Of a DNA stretch of 64,000 bases, positions 26,786 through 35,858 are shown piece by piece. Origin of the DNA: Lachnospiraceae bacterium. GTDB lineage: Bacteria; Bacillota; Clostridia; Lachnospirales; Lachnospiraceae. A program made the position numbers and the translations under genes. The DNA lies in NCBI GenBank assembly GCA_017461045.1, contig JAFTZJ010000022.1, positions 1 through 64,000 of the forward strand, read 5' to 3'. Within the stretch, counting starts at the first letter, position 1; each line of letters begins with the position of its first letter. Under the pieces are notes generated by a model. It was not told where the DNA came from. It saw nothing but the letters and a program-made list of their open reading frames with translations, and ran no database searches.

Positions 26786-27709
26786 ATGTACGACGGAATA
26801 ATAAATGTATATAAAGAGCCGAGGTTTACTTCCTTTGATGTAGTAGCCAAGTTACTTGGAATTTTACATCAGAAGAAAATTGGGCATACAGGAACCTTAG
26901 ACCCACAGGCAGAGGGTGTGTTGGTGATTTGTCTGGGAAAAGCCACAAAGCTTTGCGATATTCTCCCGGACCATGATAAAGAATATGAGGCAACTCTGTT
27001 ACTGGGTACTACGACTGATACTGAGGATACTACAGGTCAGATATTAAGTCAGCAAGAAGTTTCTGTGACTGAAGAACAGGTGCAAGAAGCTATTCTGTCT
27101 TTTCTTGGTACATATGAACAGGTTCCTCCTATGTATTCTGCAATCAAGGTAAATGGACAAAAGCTGTATGAGTTAGCCAGACAAGGGAAGGTAATTGAGC
27201 GTCAGCCGAGACCGGTAACCTTATACAGATTGGAAATTCTGGATGTGGATTTGCCAAGGGTAGTGTTCCGGATTCAATGTAGCCGTGGCACATATATTCG
27301 TAGTCTTTGTCGGGATATTGGAGAAAAACTAGGCTGCGGTGGCTGTATGGAACGTTTGGTCCGTACCAAAGCCTGTGGCTTTCAGGCAGTGAATAGTTTA
27401 CGACTTTCGGAGATAGAAGGATTGGTGCAGACTAATGCTTTCGAAGAGAAAATACATGCAATTGATACCATGTATCCGGAGTATCCGAAGATTCGGATGC
27501 GAAAGCAGGGAGATAAACTGGTATATAATGGCAATAAATTCCGAAAGAACATGATTGAGTCTATGACAGAAGGTTATCAGAAGGATACTTCCATAGAAGC
27601 GGATACCCATTCCGGATTCTTAGTTTATGATTCCGCCGGACAATTTATTGGAATATATCAATATCATCTGGACAAGCAGGAGTTTGCTCCATACAAAATG
27701 TTTTTGTAG
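26786..27709 (+). CDS. truB: tRNA pseudouridine(55) synthase
   Basis: TruB makes pseudouridine 55 in the T loop of tRNAs. The 307-residue protein has INVYKEPRFTSFDVV at its start and the GHTGTLDP motif with the catalytic Asp39. RGTYIRSLCRDIGEKLG follows. I chose the ATG at 26786, which has GCAGGAG upstream; an overlapping ATG at 26782 is out of frame. A short C-terminal PUA-like region is present. Confidence 0.95.
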   Translation: MYDGIINVYKEPRFTSFDVVAKLLGILHQKKIGHTGTLDPQAEGVLVICLGKATKLCDILPDHDKEYEATLLLGTTTDTEDTTGQILSQQEVSVTEEQVQEAILSFLGTYEQVPPMYSAIKVNGQKLYELARQGKVIERQPRPVTLYRLEILDVDLPRVVFRIQCSRGTYIRSLCRDIGEKLGCGGCMERLVRTKACGFQAVNSLRLSEIEGLVQTNAFEEKIHAIDTMYPEYPKIRMRKQGDKLVYNGNKFRKNMIESMTEGYQKDTSIEADTHSGFLVYDSAGQFIGIYQYHLDKQEFAPYKMFL

Positions 27710-27723
27710 AAAAGAGAATGATA

Positions 27724-28632
27724 ATGCAACATATTACTGATGTGACAAATTTACAATTACATGATACAGCCGTTGCTTTGGGAAAATTCGATGGTTTTCA
27801 TCGGGGACACCAACTGTTAATGAATCAGGTAAAACGGTGGCAAAATCAAGGCTTTACCGGGGTGATTTTTACCTTTGCTGAGGCAGGACAGGCAATTGGT
27901 GCCGCAAAGCACATAGATAGTTTCACTGAAAAGGTACACAAGGCAGAGCAAATGGGAGTACAGGTGTTATTGGAATATCCATTTACGAAAGAATTTGCCG
28001 GTTTGGAACCGGAAGCCTTTGTAACAGAGGTATTAATCCGACAATTGGATGTGAAAGCTGTTGCTGTAGGACGAGATTTTCGATTTGGAAGAGCCAGAAG
28101 CGGAGATGCTGAATTATTAGTTCAGTTGGGCAACAAGTATGGATTTCAAGTACAGGTGTTTGATAAGTTGAAGGAACAGCAAGAGGAAATTAGTTCTTCT
28201 GTTATTCGGAATGCAATTGTAAATGGTCAGATGAAATTAGTAAGCAACTATATGGGGAAAGGATATAGTGTTTACGGTGAAGTGATTCATGGAAAAGGGC
28301 TTGGACATACCATTGGAATCCCTACAGCGAATCAGATGATTCCTAAGGAAAAACTGGTGCCTCCATTGGGAGTTTATGCTGTGCAAATTCATTGGAAGGA
28401 ACAAATATATTCGGGAATATCGAATCTGGGTTGCAAGCCTACTGTTACAGCGGAAGAAATACCGGGGCTGGAAACCTATATATTTGATTTTAATCAGGAT
28501 ATCTATGGTGAATGGTTGGAAGTGGAACTGGTTCATTATATTCGTCCGGAACAGAAGTTTGAAAATCTGGATGTTTTAATAGCACAAATGAAAACAGATA
28601 TAGAGAAGGCAAAAACCGTTTTGAATGTGTAG
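27724..28632 (+). CDS. ribF: Bifunctional riboflavin kinase / FAD synthetase
   Basis: RibF phosphorylates riboflavin to FMN and adenylates FMN to FAD. The 302-residue protein has an N-terminal FAD synthetase domain with GKFDGFHRGHQLL and GRDFRFGRARSG, and a C-terminal kinase domain with GHTIGIPTANQ and PPLGVYAV. The second ATG (27724) fits the AAAGAG ribosome site better than the one at 27718. It is the last gene of the nusA operon. Its product supplies FMN for the Rnf and ApbE system further on, though they are not linked in an operon. Confidence 0.94.
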   Translation: MQHITDVTNLQLHDTAVALGKFDGFHRGHQLLMNQVKRWQNQGFTGVIFTFAEAGQAIGAAKHIDSFTEKVHKAEQMGVQVLLEYPFTKEFAGLEPEAFVTEVLIRQLDVKAVAVGRDFRFGRARSGDAELLVQLGNKYGFQVQVFDKLKEQQEEISSSVIRNAIVNGQMKLVSNYMGKGYSVYGEVIHGKGLGHTIGIPTANQMIPKEKLVPPLGVYAVQIHWKEQIYSGISNLGCKPTVTAEEIPGLETYIFDFNQDIYGEWLEVELVHYIRPEQKFENLDVLIAQMKTDIEKAKTVLNV

Positions 28633-28656
28633 TGCATGCAATCAAAGCGGTTTTTT
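28611..28656 (+). terminator. Terminator of the nusA-infB-ribF operon
   Basis: AAAAACCGTTTTGA (from 28611) pairs with TCAAAGCGGTTTTTT (ending 28656), ending in a run of six T. The left arm overlaps the end of ribF. Confidence 0.75.
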
Positions 28657-28669
28657 GATTGGAATTAGT

Positions 28670-28698
28670 TTGATATCTAATTAAAGCTGTATTATAAT
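28670..28698 (+). promoter_or_regulatory. Sigma-A promoter of the surface protein gene
   Basis: TTGATA (28670-28675), a 17-base spacer and a perfect TATAAT (28693-28698) lie 52 bases before the start at 28751. Confidence 0.7.
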
Positions 28699-28750
28699 TT
28701 ATATATAATAGCGAACGATATTATTCATAAAATGGGGAAGGGGAAATTAT

Positions 28751-30835
28751 ATGAAAAAAATTATGAAGAAATGTGCGGTTTTCTTTACGATATGTGCAAT
28801 GCTTATGGTGTATTTGCCACGTGTTGATGTTGCGGCAGATTTGGTAACTATCGTAACCACAGAGAGCGAATTCATCAATGCACTGAATCAGGACGGAACC
28901 ATAGTCTTAAATGCAGATATTTTTACGACCGCAAGTCCTATAGAAATTATTGGTAGGAATCTGGTTCTGGATTTGAATGGGCATACCATATCTACAAGCG
29001 ATGCCACTGCAGACAGCGTAGTATTTGTTTCGAATTCTACGGTTGTTATTGAGAATAACAGCGAAATGTCAGGTGGTATATCCAGTGTGAATGGAGCAGG
29101 AACCGGAAGTGCACTGAAAGTCAGTAATCTGCATGGCGAAGCAAATGTTACGATTAAGGCTGGATTATACAGTGCAAGAGGTTATGAAACATTTGTAGTA
29201 GAAGAAAGTACTGCACAGACCGGAAATGCGAAATTGACAATTGAAGACGGTACGTTTGATGGGGATACCAACGGTTATTCGTTATTTAAAAAAGATGGTG
29301 GTGAAATTGTTCTAAATGGCGGACAGTTTCAGCAAGACCCATCATTGTATCTCGGTGAGAACAGAACCGTTGTACATCATTATGGTATGGGAGTGTATGA
29401 GGTGCGTTCGACAATCATGAGTCCGGAATTCCAAGCTGTATTAAAGGATGGTAAAATTACCATTCCTGCAATGACACCAACGGAACATGAAGCGGTATCT
29501 GCCTATGTTAGTGCGTATCTTGCTGCCTATAATACCGATGAATATATATTCATGGCAGAACCGGTTACAAAGGAAGATAACACTGTGGATACGACTCAAT
29601 GTGATATCGTTAAGGAAGAAAATGGTGAACGTGAAGTACATAGAATTCCGACTGTTTATGCAGCAACGGTAGATGAAAATGCAGCAGCAAAGGTAAAGTC
29701 ATTTGTTGGACTAATTGAACAAAACCAGCTGTTCTATACCACTGATTTGGAAATTGTAAATTATTGGATTCATGGATTCGATGCCGGAAAAGATGAAGCC
29801 ATGATGGTTAGTGATATTACCAATTATTCCGGTGAACTGAAAGAATTGATGGATAACAGCAATGTAAGGGCAGAGTTCTTAGAGGCTCGTATGGGCGAAG
29901 ATTCGGATTTGTTCATCTATCGATTGGGGGATGTGGCATTTTCCTATGAAGGTGTTTACTATGGGTACACAGGTCCTGCCGGTGGTTGTGCACAAAATGT
30001 TATTTATGTGCCGGATGACACTGCTACCACAACAGATGCGTTAATGGCAGCGGCACAAAGCCGTATTAATACATATTTAGGAAATGATACACAGGTAGTC
30101 TTAAGTTACGGTGGTATTATCAGTGATATTCGCCATCCGATAGATCCAAATGATGCAACCTATTATGAATATGTATTAGATGAAATGGATTTGCAAGATG
30201 CCAATATAGAGCATTATTTTATAGCAACGGTAAATGGTGTGCAACATAAGCTGTTAATTATTCCTAATAGCAATAAAATGAAAACGCCGACCTATTCATC
30301 GATTGATGCATCTGATAAAGTGGAAATTCATACACCGTCACCGGATGTACCGTTGGATACCAATGTTGAAGTGGATGAAATTGTAAGTGGAGATGAGTAT
30401 GATCGTATTGTTCAGCTTCTGGATGTGAAAGAGAATGTAACTTATGATTTGAATCTTTACTCCAAGTCAATTCAGGATTATATAACCAAAATAGACAATG
30501 CTGAATTTGAGGTGCGGATACCGATTCCAAGAAGTTGGGCAAAGAAGACATTGATGGCATACTATGTGGACGGTCAGGGAAATGTTTCGAAACATACTGT
30601 AACAATCGATGATTCAAATGGTTATTATGCTGTGTTCTATACAGATCATTTTAGTATCTATACCATAGCAGAGGCAAAAACGACTGATACAACGGCGACT
30701 GACACCACAACAGAAGCAACCACTGAAAAACCTGTAACTCCGAACACCGGAGATGACATGCAGGTAATGCCTTGGTTCGGACTTATGGGACTTGGCCTTG
30801 TTGGCTTGATTGGTTCTCGGAAAGTCAGAAAATAA
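28751..30835 (+). CDS. Cell-wall-anchored surface protein with LPXTG-like signal
   Basis: The 694-residue protein has a signal peptide (about 1-30) and a C-terminal sorting signal: TPNTGDD, a hydrophobic stretch, and a basic RKVRK end. A sortase should therefore attach it to the wall; none is in this window. The N-terminal 200 residues have repeated Val/Ile-Asn/Gly patterns like a right-handed beta-helix (LDLNGHTIS and similar). The middle and C-terminal domains are not recognised; a Thr-rich linker precedes the anchor. GGGAAGGGG lies before the ATG. It has its own promoter and terminator and stands alone. Confidence 0.8.
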   Translation: MKKIMKKCAVFFTICAMLMVYLPRVDVAADLVTIVTTESEFINALNQDGTIVLNADIFTTASPIEIIGRNLVLDLNGHTISTSDATADSVVFVSNSTVVIENNSEMSGGISSVNGAGTGSALKVSNLHGEANVTIKAGLYSARGYETFVVEESTAQTGNAKLTIEDGTFDGDTNGYSLFKKDGGEIVLNGGQFQQDPSLYLGENRTVVHHYGMGVYEVRSTIMSPEFQAVLKDGKITIPAMTPTEHEAVSAYVSAYLAAYNTDEYIFMAEPVTKEDNTVDTTQCDIVKEENGEREVHRIPTVYAATVDENAAAKVKSFVGLIEQNQLFYTTDLEIVNYWIHGFDAGKDEAMMVSDITNYSGELKELMDNSNVRAEFLEARMGEDSDLFIYRLGDVAFSYEGVYYGYTGPAGGCAQNVIYVPDDTATTTDALMAAAQSRINTYLGNDTQVVLSYGGIISDIRHPIDPNDATYYEYVLDEMDLQDANIEHYFIATVNGVQHKLLIIPNSNKMKTPTYSSIDASDKVEIHTPSPDVPLDTNVEVDEIVSGDEYDRIVQLLDVKENVTYDLNLYSKSIQDYITKIDNAEFEVRIPIPRSWAKKTLMAYYVDGQGNVSKHTVTIDDSNGYYAVFYTDHFSIYTIAEAKTTDTTATDTTTEATTEKPVTPNTGDDMQVMPWFGLMGLGLVGLIGSRKVRK

Positions 30836-30884
30836 AGAATCAATAAGAGATTAAGTAGTAAGAACATTTTATACTTAGAAAACT

Positions 30885-30933
30885 AATAAGAGGATGAACA
30901 ACTTATAGAGTCGCTTCATCCTCTTATTTTTAT
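30885..30933. terminator. Bidirectional terminator between converging genes
   Basis: AATAAGAGGATGAA (30885-30898) pairs perfectly with TTCATCCTCTTATT (30915-30928). T-rich and A-rich flanks suit both the surface protein gene (+) and the ABC transporter operon (-). Confidence 0.85.
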
Positions 30934-30938
30934 ATGGT

Positions 30939-31790
30939 TTATTTTTGTAATTTTCCTAAGAATTCACGAATACGTTCGTTGTCTGAATGGAAAACCTCAT
31001 CCGGAGTACCTTCTACAACCACATATCCCTTATCCATAAACAGAACCCGGTCGGAAACCTTACGGGCAAACTCCATTTCGTGAGTAACAATAATCATGGT
31101 CATATTGGACTCTGCTAACTGTTTAATAACCTTAAGAACTTCTCCGGTTAATTCCGGATCAAGAGCGGAGGTTGGTTCGTCAAAGAATAACACGTCCGGC
31201 TTCAATGCAAGGGCTCTTGCAATTGCTACACGCTGCTGTTGACCGCCGGATAACTGATGCGGATAATAGTCCGCTTTGTCTGCCAGTCCCATTTGCTCCA
31301 ATAACATCTGAGCTTCCAACATTACTTCATCCTTTGGACGTTTTTGCACTTTCAGTGGTGCATCTGTAATATTCTTTAATACGGTATAATGTGGAAACAG
31401 GTTAAAGTTCTGAAACACTAAACCAAAGCTTTGTTTGATTTTTTCCAGTTCTGCCGGTTTTGCATAGACAGAACGTAATGCTTTCACTTTTTTCTTCTTT
31501 GGCTTCCCCGGTTTGCCATTTTTTTTGATTTTAGGAGGCTCTGTGACTGTAACGGTTACTTCCTGCATAGATGCAGCCTGTTTACCAAGATAGGAGAGAG
31601 TCCCCTCATCCATGGTTTCTAATAGGGTTGCACAACGTAGCAAGGTTGATTTGCCGGAACCGGATGGACCGATAATGGATACCACTTCGCCCTGATGAAC
31701 GTTTAAGGAAATGTCTTTTAATACCTCTAACTGGTCAAAAGACTTTTTCACATGTTGCATTTCCAAATATGGATAATAGTTTTGCTCCAT
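30939..31790 (-). CDS. Polar amino acid ABC transporter, ATP-binding protein
   Basis: This 283-residue ATPase powers the importer encoded with the next two genes. Walker A GPSGSGKST (41-49), the Q-loop in LVFQNFNLFPHYT (Gln127), the LSGGQQQRVAIARAL signature and Walker B FFDEPTSALDP follow the GlnQ/ArtP pattern. Between Walker A and the Q-loop is an insertion of about 40 residues with a Lys/Pro/Gly-rich core (about 88-103), not seen in typical GlnQ. I chose the ATG at 31790, eight bases after AGGAGG. Confidence 0.92.
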   Translation of the reverse strand: MEQNYYPYLEMQHVKKSFDQLEVLKDISLNVHQGEVVSIIGPSGSGKSTLLRCATLLETMDEGTLSYLGKQAASMQEVTVTVTEPPKIKKNGKPGKPKKKKVKALRSVYAKPAELEKIKQSFGLVFQNFNLFPHYTVLKNITDAPLKVQKRPKDEVMLEAQMLLEQMGLADKADYYPHQLSGGQQQRVAIARALALKPDVLFFDEPTSALDPELTGEVLKVIKQLAESNMTMIIVTHEMEFARKVSDRVLFMDKGYVVVEGTPDEVFHSDNERIREFLGKLQK

Positions 31791-31802
31791 CAACCTCACC
31801 TC

Positions 31803-32450
31803 CTAATAATAACCTAATTTCTTTTCCATTCGGTTCATAACGAAGGAAACCAGAAGATTAAACAAATAATAGAATAATGCCGCTACTGCAAAAGGCACCA
31901 TTGTGGTTTCTGCTGCAGCTATCTGTTTTGCCACACTGAACATTTCGATTAAGGATAGTGTATATGCTAAAGAGGTATCCTTTACCAATGTAATAATTTC
32001 ATTTGTTACCGACGGTAAAATGATTTTGATTACCTGGGGAAGGATAATCTTCATAAAGGTCTGTACTTTTCCGTAACCTAAGAGCTTGGCAGCTTCATAT
32101 TGACCCTTTGGAATGGCTTCAATGCCGGACCGATATATTTCAGCAAAGTAGGCAGCATAATTAATAGTAAAACCTAAGATAATTGCCGGGAATCTCCAGG
32201 CGTTGCCTGTAGGAATGTCAAACACATAACCCGGAAAGTAGAACACGACCATTAACTGTAGCATCAACGGCGTTCCGCGCATAACAGAGATATATAATTG
32301 TGTAATCCACCGGATAAAACGGTTCTTAGACATTCTTCCGAATGCCACAAGAAAGCCCAGCGGCATGGAAAAGAGCAGAGTCAAGGCAAAGATACTGATT
32401 GTAATCAGAAAGCCTTGTGCTAACTCTGTTAGCATTACCGAAAAAGCCAT
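31803..32450 (-). CDS. Polar amino acid ABC transporter, permease
   Basis: This 215-residue membrane protein is of the HisM/GlnP type with about five membrane segments. It has the EAA loop (EAAKLLGYGKVQTFMKIILPQ) and an RGTPLMLQL segment. Gene order (binding protein, permease, ATPase) and 12-base spacing to the ATPase gene show one operon. AAAGGAG precedes the ATG. The substrate is probably a polar amino acid. Confidence 0.93.
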   Translation of the reverse strand: MAFSVMLTELAQGFLITISIFALTLLFSMPLGFLVAFGRMSKNRFIRWITQLYISVMRGTPLMLQLMVVFYFPGYVFDIPTGNAWRFPAIILGFTINYAAYFAEIYRSGIEAIPKGQYEAAKLLGYGKVQTFMKIILPQVIKIILPSVTNEIITLVKDTSLAYTLSLIEMFSVAKQIAAAETTMVPFAVAALFYYLFNLLVSFVMNRMEKKLGYY

Positions 32451-32478
32451 GGTGTGTTCTCCTTTCTAGAATAAATGA

Positions 32479-33261
32479 TTATTCCAAACAAGTCATATCA
32501 GACAAACCGTACTTTTCAGCCAATGCATCAAAAGTACCGTCTTCTTTCAACTTCTGTAAATCTTCGTTAATAATGTCGCGTAATTCTGTGTTGTCTAAGG
32601 CGAAACCAACGCCGTACTTTTCAGAATTCAAATGCTCATCTAAAATCATGAATTTGTCACTACCGCGACTTTCAAGCTGATATTGTGCAACACCGATATC
32701 CATAGCAACAGCATCCACGCTACCGATTTCTAATTCTGCAAATGCAGAGTTGTAATCAGAGAAGGTCTGGATTTTCTTGAAAGTATCAGCCAAGGCCTTT
32801 TGCTGTTCTTCGTCCTCTAATACTGCAAGTGCAGCAGACGCAGCCTGAACACCAACGACTTTATTCTCTAAATCTGCTAATGTAGTAATACCGGACTCTG
32901 TTGATACTACAATTACCTGACTGTTATCTACATAAGGTACAGACCATGCATAGTCATCTTCACGACCATCAATGGTAAATCCGTTCCAGATACAGTCAAT
33001 GGAACCGGAGTTTAACTCGTTATCCTTGCTATCCCAAGCGATTGGCTGTTTTACTAAGGTCCATCCTTCTAACTCACAAACCGCCTCTGCCAGCTCTAAG
33101 TCAAAACCGGTATACTCGCCGTTTTCGTCCATATAACCATATGGAGGGTATTCTGCATCGAAACCTACTACAAATGTAGTGTCATCATTTTTACTGCAAC
33201 CGGTCAGCATGGTAACGCCTAATGCTAAGGCTGCAACAAGACATAATAATTTCTTTTTCAT
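32479..33261 (-). CDS. Polar amino acid ABC transporter, substrate-binding lipoprotein
   Basis: This 260-residue family 3 binding protein has a lipoprotein signal ending in LTGC (Cys22). The sequence GFDAEYPPYGYMDENGEYTGFDLELA matches the domain start (residues about 34-60), and the family pattern continues with GSIDCIWNGFTI and VGVQAASAA. The ATG at 33261 follows AAAGGGAAG; ten codons upstream are in frame but lack a site. It is the first gene of the minus-strand operon. The residue types around the ligand pocket do not let me name the amino acid. Confidence 0.93.
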   Translation of the reverse strand: MKKKLLCLVAALALGVTMLTGCSKNDDTTFVVGFDAEYPPYGYMDENGEYTGFDLELAEAVCELEGWTLVKQPIAWDSKDNELNSGSIDCIWNGFTIDGREDDYAWSVPYVDNSQVIVVSTESGITTLADLENKVVGVQAASAALAVLEDEEQQKALADTFKKIQTFSDYNSAFAELEIGSVDAVAMDIGVAQYQLESRGSDKFMILDEHLNSEKYGVGFALDNTELRDIINEDLQKLKEDGTFDALAEKYGLSDMTCLE

Positions 33262-33344
33262 TGTTCTTCCCTTTCTGAGAATTGCTCTCACTCAAATAAA
33301 TAATAAATTATGTAGGCAGAAGCAAGTCTGCACACAAAATTCAT

Positions 33345-33372
33345 ATTATCATAAGGAAAGGAGTGGTGTCAA
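33345..33372 (-). promoter_or_regulatory. Promoter of the amino acid ABC transporter operon
   Basis: On the minus strand a perfect TTGACA (33372-33367) is followed by a 16-base spacer and GATAAT (33350-33345). The leader to the start at 33261 is about 80 bases. No T-box or riboswitch is recognisable in it. Confidence 0.55.
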
Positions 33373-33470
33373 TTCTTCCCGAAGGAAACCTGAAAACATT
33401 TGAAAATCAACGATTTTGAGAGAAAATGCGGTGAAAAAAGAAAAAAAGATAAAATGTCAAGCATTTTTAC

Positions 33471-33499
33471 TTGACAAAGGTTGATTGCCCATATATAAT
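33471..33499 (+). promoter_or_regulatory. Perfect-consensus sigma-A promoter of ylxM-ffh
   Basis: TTGACA (33471-33476), exactly 17 bases, and TATAAT (33494-33499) form a full consensus promoter, 44 bases before the ylxM start. It diverges from the ABC transporter promoter. Confidence 0.85.
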
Positions 33500-33542
33500 G
33501 ACAAAGGTGTAAAGCAAAAAACCTTTACAAGGAGTGTTCTTC

Positions 33543-33905
33543 ATGGAAATGGAAAAAATCCTGCGAAAGTCGATTTTGTACGACTTTTACGGAGAGTTGT
33601 TAACTGAACATCAGAAACGAATCTATGAAGAAATTGTGTTTAATGACATGTCTTATACAGAAGTGGGAGACATGGAAGGAATCAGTCGCCAAGGTGTGTA
33701 TGATTTAATCAAGCGTTGTGACAAGATACTGGAAGAATATGAAGGCAAATTAAAGTTGGTTGAAAAGTTCCAGAATACCAAAGCAATGGTGGCACAGATT
33801 CAAGCAATTACGAAAGAAATGAAGGAAGCCAATGCTGATGTAGCACTGGTGGATAAGATAGAAGCAATGGAACAGTTGTCCAATGCAATTTTAGAAGAAT
33901 ATTAG
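33543..33905 (+). CDS. ylxM: YlxM/p13-type helix-turn-helix protein of the SRP operon
   Basis: This 120-residue protein (UPF0122) has an N-terminal helix-turn-helix (SYTEVGDMEGISRQGVYDLI) and a helical C-terminal part. Homologues next to ffh are linked to signal recognition particle function in Gram-positive bacteria. The ATG at 33543 follows AAGGAG; an earlier in-frame start overlaps that site. ffh begins 13 bases later. Confidence 0.92.
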   Translation: MEMEKILRKSILYDFYGELLTEHQKRIYEEIVFNDMSYTEVGDMEGISRQGVYDLIKRCDKILEEYEGKLKLVEKFQNTKAMVAQIQAITKEMKEANADVALVDKIEAMEQLSNAILEEY

Positions 33906-33918
33906 TTGGAGAATCCCA

Positions 33919-35253
33919 ATGGCATTTGATAGTTTATCTGAAAAATTACAAAATGTATTCAAGAAGCTGCGAAGCAAGGGTGCCCTGACAGAGAAAGACG
34001 TTCAGGAGGCAATGAAGGAAGTAAAACGTGCGTTATTAGAAGCAGACGTTAACTTCAAGGTGGTAAAGCAGTTTATTAATACCGTAAGCGAACGGGCTGT
34101 GGGTCAGGATGTATTGAATGGCTTGAATCCGGGCCAGATGGTAATTAAGATTGTTAAGGAAGAAATGGTAAATCTCATGGGTTCTGAAACCACAGAGATT
34201 AAGATGCTTCCGTCCAATGAAATTACCGTAGTTATGATGTGTGGTCTGCAGGGTGCTGGTAAAACCACCACCGCAGCAAAATTGGCAGGACAGTTTAAGA
34301 ATAAGGGTAAGAAGCCATTATTGGTTGCCTTGGACGTATATCGTCCGGCAGCGATTAAGCAGTTGGAAATCAACGGTGAGAAGGTAGGCGTTCCGGTATT
34401 TACCATGGGCGACAATCATAAGCCGGTGAATATAGCAAAAGCAGCTATTGAACATGCTGCAAAGAATCATTTGAATCTGGTATTCTTAGATACCGCCGGA
34501 CGACTTCATGTAGATGAAGCTATGATGGAAGAGTTGGAAGAAATTAAGAGCCAGATTAATGTTACACATACACTGTTGACCGTCGATGCAATGACCGGTC
34601 AGGATGCAGTGAATGTGGCAACCAACTTTAATGATAAAATCGGTATCGATGGCGTCGTTCTGACAAAGTTAGACGGTGATGCCAGAGGTGGTGCGGCACT
34701 TTCTATTCGTGCAGTAACCGGAAAACCGATTCTATACATCGGTATGGGTGAAAAGCTTTCAGACTTAGAGCAATTTTATCCGGACCGTATGGCAAGTCGT
34801 ATTCTTGGCATGGGTGATGTGGAATCCTTAATTGAAAAGGCACAGGCGGCCATTGATGAGGACAAAGCCCGGGAAATGACCAAGAAAATGAAGAAAAACG
34901 GATTTGATTACAACGATTTTCTGGATAGTCTGGAACAGATGGATAAAATGGGTGGTATGCAAGAAATGCTATCATTGCTTCCGGGAATGGGTAGTCAGAT
35001 GAAGAATGTTGAAATTGATGAGAATGCAACCAAGCATCCGAAAGCAATTGTTCTTTCCATGACACCGGAGGAACGTGCCAATCCAAGTATTATGAATGTT
35101 AGCCGGAAACGTCGAATTGCCGCCGGAGCCGGAGTTGATATTTCGGAAGTGAATCGATTTGTAAAACAGTTTGAACAATCCAAGAAAATGATGAAACAAT
35201 TTTCCGGGATGATGGGCGGAAAGAAACGCCGGGGAATGCGATTCCCATTTTAA
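33919..35253 (+). CDS. ffh: Signal recognition particle protein Ffh
   Basis: Ffh binds SRP RNA and signal sequences and, with FtsY, targets membrane proteins. The 444-residue GTPase has an N domain, a G domain (GLQGAGKTTTAAKLA, DTAGRLH, TKLDGDARGG) and a Met-rich M domain ending in MMGGKKRRGMRFPF. Length is typical for Clostridia. It is second in the ylxM operon and is followed by rpsP. Confidence 0.97.
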   Translation: MAFDSLSEKLQNVFKKLRSKGALTEKDVQEAMKEVKRALLEADVNFKVVKQFINTVSERAVGQDVLNGLNPGQMVIKIVKEEMVNLMGSETTEIKMLPSNEITVVMMCGLQGAGKTTTAAKLAGQFKNKGKKPLLVALDVYRPAAIKQLEINGEKVGVPVFTMGDNHKPVNIAKAAIEHAAKNHLNLVFLDTAGRLHVDEAMMEELEEIKSQINVTHTLLTVDAMTGQDAVNVATNFNDKIGIDGVVLTKLDGDARGGAALSIRAVTGKPILYIGMGEKLSDLEQFYPDRMASRILGMGDVESLIEKAQAAIDEDKAREMTKKMKKNGFDYNDFLDSLEQMDKMGGMQEMLSLLPGMGSQMKNVEIDENATKHPKAIVLSMTPEERANPSIMNVSRKRRIAAGAGVDISEVNRFVKQFEQSKKMMKQFSGMMGGKKRRGMRFPF

Positions 35254-35303
35254 CTAGCCTATAATCATTTATTATAGAATAAAAACTAAGGAGGTGTAAG
35301 AAA

Positions 35304-35549
35304 ATGGCAGTAAAGATTCGTTTAAAGAGAATGGGACACAAGAAGGCTCCTTTCTATAGAGTTGTTGTTGCTGATGCAAGATCACCAAGAGATGGTAGAT
35401 TTATCGAGGAAATCGGTACTTACGATCCAAACCAGGACCCAAGTGTTATTAAGTTTGACGAAGAAGCTACAAAGAAGTGGTTAGCAAATGGTGCACAGCC
35501 AACAGAGACTGTTGCTAAGCTTTTGAAGCATGCTGGTATTGAGAAGTAG
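35304..35549 (+). CDS. rpsP: 30S ribosomal protein S16
   Basis: The 81-residue protein has the universal S16 opening [17 protein letters not shown] and [28 protein letters not shown] lies before the ATG, a strong ribosome site as expected for a ribosomal protein. It sits in the usual ffh-rpsP-rimM-trmD order. Confidence 0.98.
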   Translation: MAVKIRLKRMGHKKAPFYRVVVADARSPRDGRFIEEIGTYDPNQDPSVIKFDEEATKKWLANGAQPTETVAKLLKHAGIEK

Positions 35550-35563
35550 GGAGGTTTGTCCAT

Positions 35564-35791
35564 ATGGTTGAATTAGTAGAACTAATTGCAAAATCCCTAG
35601 TTGATCACCCGGATGAGGTTGTAGTAACCCAGACTGAATCCGAGAACGTGATTACAGTTGAATTAAAGGTTGCTGCCGATGATATGGGTAAAGTAATCGG
35701 AAAACAAGGTTCCATTGCAAAGTCCATTCGTACAGTTGTAAAAGCAGCAGCGTCCAAGGGTGACAAAAAGGTTGAAGTGAAAATCGGATAA
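35564..35791 (+). CDS. khpA: KH-domain RNA-binding protein KhpA
   Basis: This 75-residue protein is a single KH domain. The GxxG loop is GKQG in [18 protein letters not shown]. KhpA/YlqC homologues bind RNA with KhpB and affect cell size and division in streptococci. GGGAGG precedes the ATG. Position between rpsP and rimM is standard. Confidence 0.94.
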   Translation: MVELVELIAKSLVDHPDEVVVTQTESENVITVELKVAADDMGKVIGKQGSIAKSIRTVVKAAASKGDKKVEVKIG

Positions 35792-35800
35792 CGATGACAG

Positions 35801-35836
35801 ACGGCCACTGACGGAGGAGACTCCATTGGTGGTCTT
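35801..35836 (+). promoter_or_regulatory. Hairpin between khpA and rimM
   Basis: GGCCACTGACGGAG pairs imperfectly with CTCCATTGGTGGTC around GAGA. There is no long T run, so it is more likely a processing or attenuation element than a full terminator. Confidence 0.4.
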
Positions 35837-35858
35837 TCACTTTATGAAAGGAAGAAGT

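Noticed and set aside
33361..33435. CodY box before the ABC transporter
   Set aside because: ATTTTGAGAGAAAAT is palindromic but its centre is two bases longer than the CodY consensus, and the other AT-rich matches are weak.
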